From Euperipatoides rowelli (lineage: Eukaryota > Onychophora > Udeonychophora > Euonychophora > Peripatopsidae): a stretch of DNA of 15,855 nucleotides. The notes below the pieces were generated by a model that saw nothing but the letters and a program-made list of their open reading frames with translations, did no database searches and was not told where the DNA came from. A program made the translations under genes and the position numbers. The stretch lies in NCBI GenBank assembly GCA_003024985.2, contig PXIH01S0002257.1. One strand, given 5' to 3'. Positions 1 through 9,671 of this stretch are shown piece after piece. Each line of letters starts with the position of its first letter. Within the stretch, counting starts at the first letter, position 1.

Positions 1-111
1 ATAAATAAAGTGTGCTTTTGTAACTGTTACTAACAGAAACAGATCACGACTAGTGACTGTGACAGGGAAATATCAGTGACAAAAAACTGCGACATGATTT
101 TTGACCCATGT

Positions 112-258
112 CTAGTTCTCTCTGCCCTTTAAGGCAGATGAAACCCACTGGGAGCCACCTGAAGCAGTTGGCCCTTGAAAATCATTCAAGTGCCCTGCTG
201 AATGTGGTCCATCCTTCCCAGCCAAGTCTGGCTGATCATTGCCGGCCTTGGTCTCCTC
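112..258 (-). other. In-frame extension after the exon's stop codon (3' UTR or former coding)
   Basis: Directly after the TAA at 261-259 the same frame stays open for 48 codons to TAG at 114-112. The product keeps the same polar, Gly/Ser/Asp/Glu-rich character (starts EETKAGNDQPDLAGKDG). This could be a 3' UTR that is open by chance, a coding tail cut off by a nonsense mutation, or a readthrough extension. The base after TAA is G and no known readthrough motif is evident. No AATAAA is seen on the minus strand between here and the window edge, so the transcript's 3' end is probably outside. Confidence 0.3.
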
Positions 259-613
259 TTAGCTAGGAGCACTGACATAGAGGGCATCCAATGCTGCTGT
301 ATCTTGTGCATCACTGGAAACAGCAGTGCTGAGTGTAGCCTTTATCAAAGAGACCCTTGGAACAACTGGGTCTTGTTGATTGGCTTGAGGCTCCTCTGTC
401 AGTGTTTCAAATGCATCAACAGCTGCAGCTCCAGTTGGTCCAGTAATATTGGAGTCACTGCCATTAGTGCCAAACACATCCATGGCCAAGAAATCCTCCT
501 GAAATACAAAGTCCTGCAGATTAGGAGACTTTGTTACAGACATTATACAATGGCTGACAGTCAGGGCTGCCAGCCCACCAAATGCCAATGCATTCCCACT
601 TAGAAATAGCAAG
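259..613 (-). CDS. Putative 3'-terminal coding exon, unrecognised protein (partial)
   Basis: I do not recognise this protein. Seen: a minus-strand frame of 117 sense codons begins one base after a plausible splice acceptor (AG at 615-614) and ends at TAA (261-259). No convincing ATG begins it; the frame enters with a split codon, as an internal or last exon would. The first ~25 residues are hydrophobic (LSGNALAFGGLAALTVSHC), perhaps part of a membrane segment. The rest is acidic and rich in Ala, Ser, Thr and Asp, with two NxS/T sites, like a disordered or extracellular tail. Base composition is near 50% GC against about 30% in the surroundings, which supports coding. Upstream exons lie outside the window or are hidden beyond the repeats. 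It could instead be a pseudogene or a non-host repeat. The plus strand is also open here (202-603), but its Cys/Trp-rich product looks like a shadow. Confidence 0.45.
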
Positions 614-640
614 CTGAAATGCTATACTGATAAAATAAAG
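614..640 (-). other. Candidate 3' splice site (acceptor) for the terminal exon
   Basis: On the minus strand the intron would end ...TTTATTTTATCAGTATAGCATTTCAG with AG at 615-614, T-rich just before it. The GC-rich open frame begins immediately afterwards and the DNA upstream (616-840) turns AT-rich. The polypyrimidine tract is interrupted and short, so this is a fair, not strong, acceptor. Positions 641-840 show no other feature. Confidence 0.4.
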
Positions 641-840
641 AATGCTGAATGTTACCTCTATAAAATTGATGTTGGTCTATACAACCAATGTCTACTCAGG
701 CTTTCTTATGGAAAAACTCAATGTTTCCATAGGCCCATGTCCACTTTTCTGTCTGAAAATGGTAACACGCAGAATAATTCAAAAGAAAATCCAATGTTAA
801 AGTAGGAGCAGTAAAATTAGATGTTGACTGTTCAAAGTCT

Positions 841-1224
841 ATTATATATCTATCTATCTATTATATATATCTATCTATCTCTTTTTTTGTCTGTCTAGCT
901 ATCTGTCTAGCTATATATCTATCTAGCTAGCTAGCTATCTATCCAGCTATCCATCTAACTATCTATCTCTATATATCTATCTATCTAACAATATTTATAT
1001 CTGTCTATCGATCCATCCATCCTTCTATCCATTCATCCATCCATCCATCCTTCCATCCATCCATCCAACCAGCCAGCCATCATCCATCCATCCCATCCAT
1101 CCACCCACCCAACCATCCACCCATCGTGTGTCCGTGCATTCGTGCGTCCATGCATGTGTCCGTCCGTCCATCTGTCCATCCATCCATCCATCCATCTATT
1201 TATCTATCTATATATCTATCTATC
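841..1224. repeat. Mosaic tetranucleotide microsatellite (TATC)n/(ATCC)n
   Basis: About 380 bp of tetranucleotide repeats. From 845 to about 1010 it is mostly TATC with TAGC, TGTC and CTAG interruptions. From about 1011 to 1110 it is mostly ATCC with CACC and AGCC variants. A GTGC/GTCC-rich divergent patch runs at 1120-1165. Then ATCC resumes (1168-1196) and returns to TATC (1197-1224). The successive blocks look like repeat-unit drift by point change and slippage. It does not encode anything recognisable. Confidence 0.95.
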
Positions 1225-1569
1225 TTGGAGCCACTTATATTGACAACATTATTTAATATTTTATACAACGAATAAATCTGGGAACGAGATGACACTATAA
1301 CATTTATATCATTGCTATAAGAAATGTATCTTTTTTTATTAAAATGTATAGTCTAACTATAGTTTAAATAGAAAATATGAAAATCAAAAGTAGCACAAGG
1401 CAAATGATTCCATAAAGGTATATATCTATTATCAATGAATTGTTTTGCTCTATTAGTTTTTTTTTATATTGACATAATACAGTGAATTTATATATTAGAT
1501 TATTTCTTGTATTTAACAAGAAAACTCCCCTATAATTACAATTTACTTGTAGATTTACATCATATCAAA
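1225..1569. other. AT-rich spacer, no feature seen
   Basis: About 345 bp of AT-rich DNA between the microsatellite and the recognisable end of the minus-strand LINE. It may hold that LINE's C-terminal end or 3' UTR, but I see no readable motif or tail. Confidence 0.5.
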
Positions 1570-2972
1570 AAAAGTTAATTCTCTGAAAAGGTGTTAATAC
1601 ATTAATCTTACTAATTCTATTATCTTAAGGCAGAGCAACAAAACCATAGATATACTTTTCTAAATTTCCTAAATGTATCTTCAAGAAACAAATAATACTA
1701 ATCACACAATAATCAATATGTGGCTGTAAATATATTTTATACAAAACTTCAAAAGAATAAATGTCTATAAATATAATGGAACTCTGTATCATACCAAAGG
1801 ATTTTATTAACAACACTATTGCCATGTGACACAAAAGTTATATCACTATCAATATAACCCCCCAAATCACAATGGGAATCCCCTTTATTCAACACAATAC
1901 CGTTAAGATTATATTCATATAATTTATTATTTCTCCAGAATTGTGAAACAACTGTTTTATTTGGAATCATCATTAAGTTATTAATCTCACATTTATTAGA
2001 CGAATTATTTAAATCCTGCTGTAACAATTTATTGTTTTCAATGTCTGAAATACTTTTATATAACTTCAAATTGTCAGCATACAGTAGAAGACTTGAATTA
2101 AAAACATTACTAAAATCAGCCATTATAATGTTAAAAAGCAATGAAGATAAAACTCCCCATTGTGGTAACCCCTTCGATAAACTAAAAATTTCTGAACTTT
2201 GATCAAACAACTTAGCTGTTAAAAACTTACCATTTAAATTTCAAAAAATCCATATAACCATATGTGAATGCATATTAATTTCAACAAAAATTAATATTCA
2301 CTGTATTGTAAGCATTTACCAGATCCAGAAATATATAACTTATGTTGTAGTAATTGTGCGGCCCTTATGGAAACTGTGTTGTTTATCAGATAAAATATTT
2401 TCATTATCAACAAAAAGTTGAATTCTATTCAGTAGTTTTCTTTCCATTTTCTTTATAACTGCATTACTATTTGAAATATTGGTCTATACAACTCTACCAA
2501 GAATTTATTTTCCCTTTTGTAAACAGGTCTAACTCATTATTGTCTCTAACTATCAATTAATCCATATTTCAATGACAAATTAGCTATTTTGGCAATAAAT
2601 ATCGAAAACAAATATCTTGCACTTCTTTACTAGAAAGTAAGGCAAAAACCCTTATAAAGAAGTATCCTTAAATTCTCCAAAAAGTACATAACCTCTTTCA
2701 CTTCAATATTATTACCATATAGCCACAAATTACAAAGATACTGAGGTTTAATGCCTTACATCCATCATTAAATATACTATAAAATCTACTTCTGAAAAAT
2801 CTTTATTGTTATGTCTAATAAATGAAAATTGATTANTAGACCCATTCTTCTTTTTATTATTTAATCTAATATGACTAAATAATACATTTCTATTTTTTTT
2901 AATTTTATCAATAATTTCCAATTCAAACTTTCTTTTTTCATATATCAATTTGAAATTTAATGAGTTTCTCAA
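1570..2972 (-). pseudogene. Reverse transcriptase domain relic of the CR1/Jockey-like LINE
   Basis: Minus-strand order: a basic linker ending in an open stretch at 2972-2748 (FELEIIDKIKKNRNVLFSHI, like FE..IA..IK.N.K.F..Y; contains the undetermined base at 2836). Then KKMERKLLNRIQLF and LSDKQHSFHKGRT (2460-2353), the counterpart of QHGFRKGRS. Motif A is FLDLVNAYNTVN (about 2331-2296), keeping its catalytic Asp. Motif B is SKGLPQWGVLSSLLFNI (about 2180-2127), with the Gly of PQG changed to Trp. Motif C is YADN (2081-2070), the second Asp of YADD replaced by Asn. A GYIDSDITFVSH segment and a post-RT LYKIYLQPHIDYC block with LGNLEKYIYG follow at 1834-1625. Open segments 2210-1749 and 1834-1625 are the longest surviving pieces. 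It is not functional. Confidence 0.85.
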
Positions 2973-3339
2973 TTTTTTAAACCTAACAAAGTTGCATTCT
3001 TTACTAGCCCTCTTATACTGTAAATTCTGAACACCTTATTTTTCTCCTTAAAATTAATTCATCTATTTCTTTCATCATCCATTTTTTTGGTTTGAATGTT
3101 TTGTTTTCATTAGCACCTTAACCCATGAATTTAGAAACACATATTTCTATACATTGTTCAACAAATTTATATAATGTTATAATATTCTACAAACTCAAGA
3201 GGATCATTAAAGAAAGATTGCAGACCTATACAATTCAGTTTATAATTATTCAATTTCAGAAAATGTTCTTTATTAAAATGATAACTGATTGTCATATCTT
3301 TCCTTTCAATTACTGAATACATCAAATTATACATACCAA

Positions 3340-3960
3340 CTAGTTGATTACTTTAACTCATGAGTGTAAGGTATTGAATATCAGCAATAATATAGTTCTA
3401 ATCAGTAATAAATAAATCCAAAATTGACATAGATTCACCTCTAACCCTAGTAAATTGATTTGCATGTTGTGTGAGACTATTAAATGTTAGGAATTCCAAA
3501 AATGTATATTCAAATGTATTCAAACCAAACTAATTAAATTTAGAACTCCAATCAATGTTTGGAACATTAAAATCCCGTGTAATGATAAACTCATCATATC
3601 CATTTTTATTAAAAGGAACCCACCCACCGTCTAAATCTTTCAATATTAAACTGTTAATTACACTTGAAGCATTTTAGGTCAGTAAAATAGACCTATTAAT
3701 TCTGTTTGTTTTTTCTCAATATACACAACTAACCAAACATACTCTATATTTGCACTATTTTCAAAGATCAATTTTTCTATGAAAAATTTGTATGTACCAA
3801 TAACAAAATTTCCCCACCCCTCTTATCAACTTGATATTTTCTTATAATATTGTAATAATAATAATACCTCTTCATCTATCTAACCATATTTCAGTCAACA
3901 TAACAATATGCACTGTGTGTTCTGTTGATAAATAATTGGATTCTTGTAATTTATTTTATA
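3340..3960 (-). pseudogene. AP-endonuclease domain relic of the CR1/Jockey-like LINE
   Basis: In the family this domain nicks the genomic target to prime reverse transcription. Seen in order on the minus strand: LSTEHTVHIVMLTEIWLD (LTETWL-type block, catalytic Glu kept), a RGGEILLLV-like segment (counterpart of the RGGGV strand), then EFIITRDFNVPNIDW (about 3593-3549) with GDFN changed to RDFN. After that comes SMSILDLFITD (counterpart of the LDL strand, ending in a stop) and IQYLTLMS-stop-SNQLVG, where family members have the final S-D-H; here the Asp-His pair has become Asn-Gln. At least two frames and several stops are involved. Loss of the SDH residues would inactivate it even without the stops. 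Confidence 0.8.
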
Positions 3961-3999
3961 TGAATTTATGATTGATAACAAAATACTAATAAATTGATT

Positions 4000-5810
4000 A
4001 TTCTTACCAGAGTTTCATTGTATAAAGTTTTTGGTTTCAAAGTTCTACCATACCTAGATTTCCTAATTTTTGTTAGTATCACTGCAGGAACAATATTTGC
4101 AGATTGTAACAAACCTTTTGTACATCAGCCATATGAACTCCCTTATTATACTCAACCACATCAGATAAATCATCCACAGTTTCATTACCATTAATTTGTG
4201 AATTATCCACCACTGACAAATTACCAACTACATTATAGCCTATATCTCTTTGCTGGAATACAAACTCAGTGGTAGAGAATCAACCCTAAATCACACAGAT
4301 CATTACTTGTCATAGACAAATCTACCAATATACTACAGGTGTCATTCATAATATACTGAACACTATCTTGACACCAAATATGTAGAAGTAAACTCAACTG
4401 ATACCTGTTCCATTACAATCTCCATATTACAACAATATACTGCTTCCTCTAAATAAGAGACTGCATCCACATAAGGTAATAAAATATAATCCATATCAAT
4501 AATACTCTTCTCAGACACATTAATTATGACAATATATTGTTTCAACAATTGTTCTGTAAACTCAAGACTAGGTATTTTCAAAGTTATTAAATTGATACTC
4601 ATTATTTTCAAAAAATATTAAATTGGTTTCTATCACCTGTGAAATTATTCTAGTATCATTATTATTATCATTTCTCATTTGATAACTACACACATGATCA
4701 ATAGTTCACTGTCCAAAATTTTAATTCACTAATTATAGAATGCCTGATACCAAGGCGGCCTCTTCTCTTTTTATTATAAAATATTTTAGTATCAAATTAC
4801 TCCATATTGAACCTTATTTCTTCTTCAATCATATCCTCTGTTAATACATTATTAAAAATCTTTATAACACAAAAAGCATTCCATGTATAATTAAAACATC
4901 TATGTCTCAACAAGTAATACTGATCCTCCCCATAGAAACAATCATAAATATCAGTTGAAATTCAATTTACAAATAGAAAAAAACTTTTCTCTTTAGAATC
5001 GTACACAATCTAGTATGGAATCTATTTAAGTAAAGACTTCCTTTATTGATTATTATAACCAGTGAACTACTCACAGGTAAACATGAATTAAATGTTATAC
5101 CTCTTTCAACATTAACTGTATTAATGTCTTCTAAATACAAATAATTTCTATTTTTGGAAACACAATGAACATCTCCATCAGTATTCAGTATATTTAGACC
5201 ATAATTATTTTCATATTGTTGTTTGTTCAAATGAACTTGCAAAGTCTGAGTAACGGCCAGCCATCACACTTATATATAAGTAAATTGCTGCAAATTTGCG
5301 TCACCACAGTATTACTTTGATTAATGTCAAGAATATTATCAACACTACAATGCTCTTTTTTCTCATAAAGGCCATCATGTTTTAATCTCATGAATTATCC
5401 ATATAATGCTTCAACTTTTACACTTAATTCTTTATAATTGCTGTAAACCACTACAAGACATGACTTTATCTTCAAGGTCAATTTTAATTTCATTAATAAC
5501 TTCACATGTTCCTTCTCACTGTAATACTTAATAGTCTTAGTATTATATAATCAGATTTCTTCCTCTCCATTTTCCTGTAATGATATGTCTTGCATATCTT
5601 TTTACAATTTGAAATTCTAACCATGTCTTCCACATAGCAAGTAAACATACTGAATTCAGTTTTATTATTATTGTCGTAAATATAATTTTTAGGTCTATTC
5701 GCCAAGTGATCTGGTTCAATAACGTTAGCTATTATGTTATGTATAATCTCTTTAGGCTGTTTAAATTCCACTATTAACTCTTTGAGTTGCACTTTTCATT
5801 AATGCACATG
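4000..5810 (-). pseudogene. Decayed minus-strand coding relic, unknown protein (possible LINE 5' ORF; weak OTU-like segment)
   Basis: I do not recognise the protein. Switching frames on the minus strand gives a nearly continuous protein-like reading of ~1.8 kb: open at 5792-5502 (begins MQLKELIVEFKQPKEIIHNI), then EKEHVKLLMKLKLTLKIKS and VVTQICSNLLIYKCDGWPLL in another frame, then 5242-4967 (LNILNTDGDVHCVSKNRNYL), then IYDCFYGEDQYYLLRHRCFN (about 4950-4890), and 4611-4363. Stops and shifts are about as frequent as in the LINE just downstream on the same strand, which suggests one element of one age. The segment DCFYGEDQYYLLRHRCFNYT resembles the 'LYG.ed.y..LR..c..Y' helix of OTU cysteine proteases. 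The expected Asp-Gly-x-Cys is not convincing (nearest KEKSFFLF has Ser where Cys would be), so OTU is a weak guess. Alternatives: LINE ORF1, another transposon, or a host pseudogene. Confidence 0.4.
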
Positions 5811-6079
5811 AATAACAAATAAAATCATTTCTCAATAACTTCAATGCATATATTAAATATATCATAAGCAAGACAAATGAATAACTGTTCCACATTTAAA
5901 AATACAACTCAAACGTTTTTCTTTCTTTTTAAATACTCCACAACAATAATTTCAGATCCTCTGCTGCAATTTATCACTCATTTTTCTTCTTTTAATCCTG
6001 ATTCTCCTTCTTTAAAATAATATCTAGTCAAACATATTAATATACAAAAATAGGAATCACAAATCTTACTGAACAAATT
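5811..6079. other. AT-rich junction between opposed coding relics, no feature seen
   Basis: This stretch separates minus-strand coding debris from plus-strand LINE debris. Short open frames exist on both strands but none has a recognisable motif. I see no terminal inverted repeat, poly-A tail or duplicated target site to place the boundary. Confidence 0.4.
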
Positions 6080-6429
6080 GATTAACATAAACAATCTATT
6101 AGGAAATCTCCTTGATATCCAGTTAATATACATGTTAACGGTTGCAGCAACCTTTGTTCTGAGATTCTATGATAAGGCATCCATTATACAATATATATCC
6201 CACTATATCTTGGCCTTGATGAGCAATCCACTAATAATTTAACCTCAAAAACATATTCCATATCATTAACTAACACATATATGACTATACTAGACATTAT
6301 TTGCCCCACAAACTAGTTAATTAGGATTCCTTATTTACCAGTGTGAAGAATCTTGTGTAACTATTTGAAATATATTGTTGAGAAATATATTGGTAGTTAT
6401 AAAATTTTAATATTAATGATGAATCTAAT

Positions 6430-7054
6430 TCTATACAAATAGGTTGCATTTTTAAATCAGAAGGTATAATTATCCTGACGTTGAGCCTCTGCATCATTCT
6501 ATTCTTAAGAGATCTGCTTTTTCTAGTCTACTGTATTTGTTATATATCATGGAGATTCATTAAAAATAGAAAATGCCATATGTGCAATTAAAGTATATGG
6601 CAAGTTAAAGACCATTAAGGTAATAACCTATTTGGACGATAATTCAATTTTTAATTCAAAAAGGGAAATATAGACTGTTCTGGACATTGTAAAGGATTTT
6701 GAATATATTACAAGATCAAATAGTGATAAATCATATGTATTTAATATCTGGAAAGGAAGATTGGAAGACTGTGTGGATTTCAATGTAAAACACAACAAAA
6801 TTATTGGGTTGTGTTTTCCTTTGTGTGATAAAGAAAAATCTATGACAAGGAAAATAACTAAAATTGGAAATATTGCAAACTCTATTAACAGCGTTAACTA
6901 TCAGTTCTTGAGTTGGATGGACGAAGTAGAATTAATTAATAAAATTTTCATCCCAAGACTAATATTTTATATACCATTTGTATTAATAAGCAATAAACAG
7001 ATCAAACGGATCCAAAAAGTTTTTAAAAATTTTATTTTTGGTAATCATATATAA
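6430..7054 (+). pseudogene. Reverse transcriptase palm/thumb relic of the Tx1/L1-like LINE
   Basis: Motif B is badly worn: a piece like GCIFKSEGIIILTLSLCIIL stands where 'nG..s..f.i.rGvrQGcplS' is expected. Motif C is ITYLDDNSIF, with YLDD at 6629-6640 in place of YADD; both Asp codons survive. An in-frame TAG sits at 6671. After it the frame is open from 6674 to 7054. It contains the 'SGlkiN..KS..' counterpart (RSNSDKSYVFNIWKG), the LG-type strand IIGLCF, and the thumb (FLSWMDEVELINKIFIPRLI, IKRIQKVFKNFIFG), closely following 'W..R.LSl.gkv.lin..ilPkl.Y..........l.~i.~~~~~FiW'. This order and spacing is typical of Tx1/L1-type elements. Confidence 0.78.
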
Positions 7055-7377
7055 CACGATTGAAAAAATTTCATAAGTAGACCAAAAGATAACTTATGTA
7101 AATGATGACTTGATAATTACTTGGGATAAGCATTATTATTCTATACAAAATCAATTTAATATGGAAGGGAGGATTCACTGTAAGGATATAGAAAGTTTCT
7201 ATTGGACAATGATTCATTTTTTCTCAACTATAGAAAAAATTGGTTTGACATTAAGATTTAAAAAATAAATAAAAATGTAGCATACAATGGAGAATTTTGT
7301 GGTTAAGTTGCTATTGGGAATTTTACCAACAGAAGATAGGCTAATCAAAATGAATGTGCTAGTAATTGATTGATAAT

Positions 7378-7448
7378 GCTATGTGTGTATTTTGTAGTGG
7401 GGGAAATGAATCGTTGTCACACTTGTTTTGGCAGTATCAATGTGTTGG
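7378..7448 (+). pseudogene. Zinc-knuckle of the Tx1/L1-like LINE ORF2 C-terminus
   Basis: Plus-strand reading AMCVFCSGGNESLSHLFWQY gives C-x2-C-x8-H, typical of the post-RT zinc-binding motif (C-x2-C...H-x4-C, usually followed by 'HLF..C'). The fourth ligand position holds Tyr instead of Cys, with a Cys two residues on. It lies in a different frame from the RT segment, so at least one frameshift separates them, and decayed sequence fills 7055-7377. A preceding LPTEDRLIKMNVLV piece matches the 'LPt.drL.k~~' helix expected just before the knuckle. Confidence 0.65.
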
Positions 7449-7765
7449 AGATGTTCCTAGGGTTTTTATGATCTTATTAACAAATATTGTAATGTTATAA
7501 TCAATGAAACTAAGGTACTGGATTTAAATCCATGCCAAAAGATGTTGCCAAGTTGGTATATATAGTATGTTTTGGAGTTTGGAAGGTGAAGTGTAATGAA
7601 ATTTTTTGGTCTGGTAAGACAGGATATTCTCATCAACATATTGCAGGTACTTAATTCCTCGTATACAAATGATTTGTTTTCATTAAATACTACTAATAAA
7701 ATCAAGCTTTGGAATAGGCAATTGATGGAAAGTATGGATGAATTGGCAAATAAATGGTAATGAGA

Positions 7766-9671
7766 GGGCAATAATGTATCAACTGTTTTTCCTTTTCAGG
7801 GGGTAACAACTTTATCCTTTTTTAAGTCTAGCTTAATTTAAGATTTTATTTGCTTGTTTTGTTCTAATTTTGAGTAAATTAGCGATAAAAAATTTATTTC
7901 ATAGTGATTGAAATTTAATCCAAGCCACTGGAATGTAGTTCAAAGATACTTTGCATGTCTATGGCACATGCAATTATTGTTTGTTTAGTAGATTTTTCTG
8001 TTTCAAGTATTTCTGTAATGGGGTTGTTTTCTATATTAGTTTCTTTTGCTCTTAGTTCTTTTTTAGCTACTAGGGGGTCGGTTAGAATTACTTACTAGCT
8101 ACAGTCTGATTCTGGGTAAGACCCATCATCCGATGCTGTTGGAAACAAATCAGCATTGCTTTGTGTCAAACCTTTTGTGAGTGGGTGGAGCTAACTAAAA
8201 GGTTTATTCTCTCATCAGTGCTCAATTGTGCGACCAGACTTTCCATCTTTATTTTAATTGTACATTGGGCATATTTATGGCTTACATGGTAGAACACTTT
8301 ACATCTAAGCGCAAGTATTACTATAAAACTATAAACAACTTTATAAATATTAAATTATTGAAAATTTGGAAGGTTTTCTTGATCAGATGAAAACATACTA
8401 TTCTATGTGTTATTTAGTTTATTTTATAAGCATTGTTCTACTGCAATCCTTCGGCTGCTGCTGAGAATATACATTATTTATATATACAGTATATCTGTAA
8501 AAGCTATCAACCTAAATAAAAAATATATTTTGCTGGCTCTTTCTAGGTAGGATGGAAAAGGATGTTGGGTGCCAATGTAATAATATGGTTTGGCTAGGGG
8601 ATGGGTAAACATATAAATGTAGGCAAAGTATATAAATATCCCTATAGGATAGCTCTTCTTGTTTCCCTATCGGAATAGCCTCGTCACAAGTTATAAAAAT
8701 GTGAGTAGAGGTGATATCTCTTCTCTTGAAAGGGACAGCTGTAATAAAGAATGTATGAATAATATTCAGAAACAAAGTATAGGAGAATAATCACGAGGGT
8801 TTATTATATCATCAGAAGCATAGGATATTTGGTTGTATGCCGAATGCTGACATGTACTGGAATGATACTCTGATATTAAGTTCTATAATCTATATAGATA
8901 CACTATATGTGTAATATTCTAATGAAACAGTTTATATTCATAAAATATACCATAGAGAGAGCCCTTAATGACTAATAGAATACCTGTTGCCAATCATAGA
9001 GAGACGGATCATAATATTGGTCTTTCCAGTTATGTAACAATCAGTGGCATCAATGCTTGGGTGTAGAGGCATAGGAATCATCAACATAAGGTGAATAGTA
9101 AGTTTTGAATGACAAAATGTTGATTATTGGGAAAAGCTTAATCAGAAAATTTCTCTAATGAGACTGGTTTTGAAAAAGAGTGGCTAGAATGTTCTAATTT
9201 ATATTTTTATATGCATTGTTTATTCCAAACGATGTGATGCAGGATGCTATGTTGTTTATCATGGAGGCTGAGAAGCAAATTAGAATATCTTTCTTTATAA
9301 TGTCTTTCCATGTGGCAACGGGTATTGGGCTATATTCTCTATTTGGAGGTTATTTCTTGATGGTCTAGTCTGTATTCAAATATTGTATTATATTACAGTA
9401 AACAACATATATTATTTTATTAAGTTAATAAGTATAACACAGTTTATAAGTATTCTCCTAAGGTTATAATCATGGGAGACAGCATCAGGATATTCTATTG
9501 TAACTTAGGGACTCTATTTAAATATGTACTAATATAAATAAATGTAGTAATATTATTTCCTATTATTTACTGTATATACCAATATGATTACTGTGTAATC
9601 ATTCATATAGAATGTTTGTCTGTAATAAGCAAGGGGTAGATGTATTATCTGAGAAGGGGGTAGTTTCTAGG
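7766..9671. other. AT-rich region, no gene seen; one GC-richer islet at about 8060-8260
   Basis: Nineteen hundred bases without a supportable gene. The first few hundred may be the 3' UTR of the plus-strand LINE. An islet at about 8060-8260 has clearly more G+C and may be a fragment of another repeat; none of its frames reads as a known protein. The minus-strand open frame at 8775-8512 has no recognisable motif and sits in ordinary AT-rich sequence. Confidence 0.5.

Larger units (their letters stand above)
1570..3960 (-). mobile_element. Decayed CR1/Jockey-type LINE, EN-RT ORF2 relic
   Basis: Read on the minus strand, translated fragments follow the order of a non-LTR retrotransposon ORF2: APE-type endonuclease (about 3960-3340), basic linker (about 3000-2700), reverse transcriptase (about 2600-1700) and post-RT region (about 1740-1570). 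Endonuclease landmarks: LTEIWLD (3898-3878), the ETWL-like catalytic Glu block, and RDFNVPNIDW, matching GDFN..dW. RT landmarks: QHSFHKGRT, LDLVNAYNTVN, GLPQWGVLSSLLFNI and YADN. The fragments lie in different frames with many stops, so the copy is dead. The pattern fits the CR1/Jockey group better than L1 or RTE (inference from motif style). No 3' tail or target-site duplication could be fixed, so the ends are approximate. The minus-strand coding relic at 4000-5810 may be its 5' part. Confidence 0.85.
6080..7765 (+). mobile_element. 5'-truncated, decayed Tx1/L1-like LINE (RT C-terminal half)
   Basis: Plus-strand translations match the C-terminal half of a Tx1/L1-type ORF2: RT motif B region (about 6430-6515), motif C, thumb, and a zinc-knuckle near the end. 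The endonuclease and most of the N-terminal RT are not seen, which fits the usual 5' truncation of LINE insertions. The 5' limit is uncertain: firm homology begins near 6430 and only vague fragments reach back to 6080. The last protein-like piece is LWNRQLMESMDELANKW, closing at a TAA near 7760. No 3' poly-A tail was found, so 7766 onward may be its 3' UTR. Confidence 0.75.

Noticed and set aside
202-603. 133-codon plus-strand open frame
   Set aside because: It lies antiparallel to the better minus-strand exon candidate. Its Cys/Trp-rich product with no domain looks like a shadow of a GC-rich frame with few stops.
3125-3316. 63-codon plus-strand open frame
   Set aside because: It lies antisense to the EN-RT region of the minus-strand LINE; a shadow.
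3994-4194. 66-codon plus-strand open frame
   Set aside because: Antisense to the minus-strand coding relic and without motif.
4880-5030. Confident OTU cysteine protease call
   Set aside because: Only one helix-like segment resembles the fold. The catalytic Asp-Gly-x-Cys block is unclear (Ser at the Cys place) and the C-terminal His block is not seen.
7466-7771. 101-codon minus-strand open frame
   Set aside because: Antisense to the C-terminal part of the plus-strand Tx1/L1-like LINE, which has recognisable motifs.
8512-8775. 87-codon minus-strand open frame
   Set aside because: It has no motif and composition is like the surrounding non-coding DNA; length is within chance.
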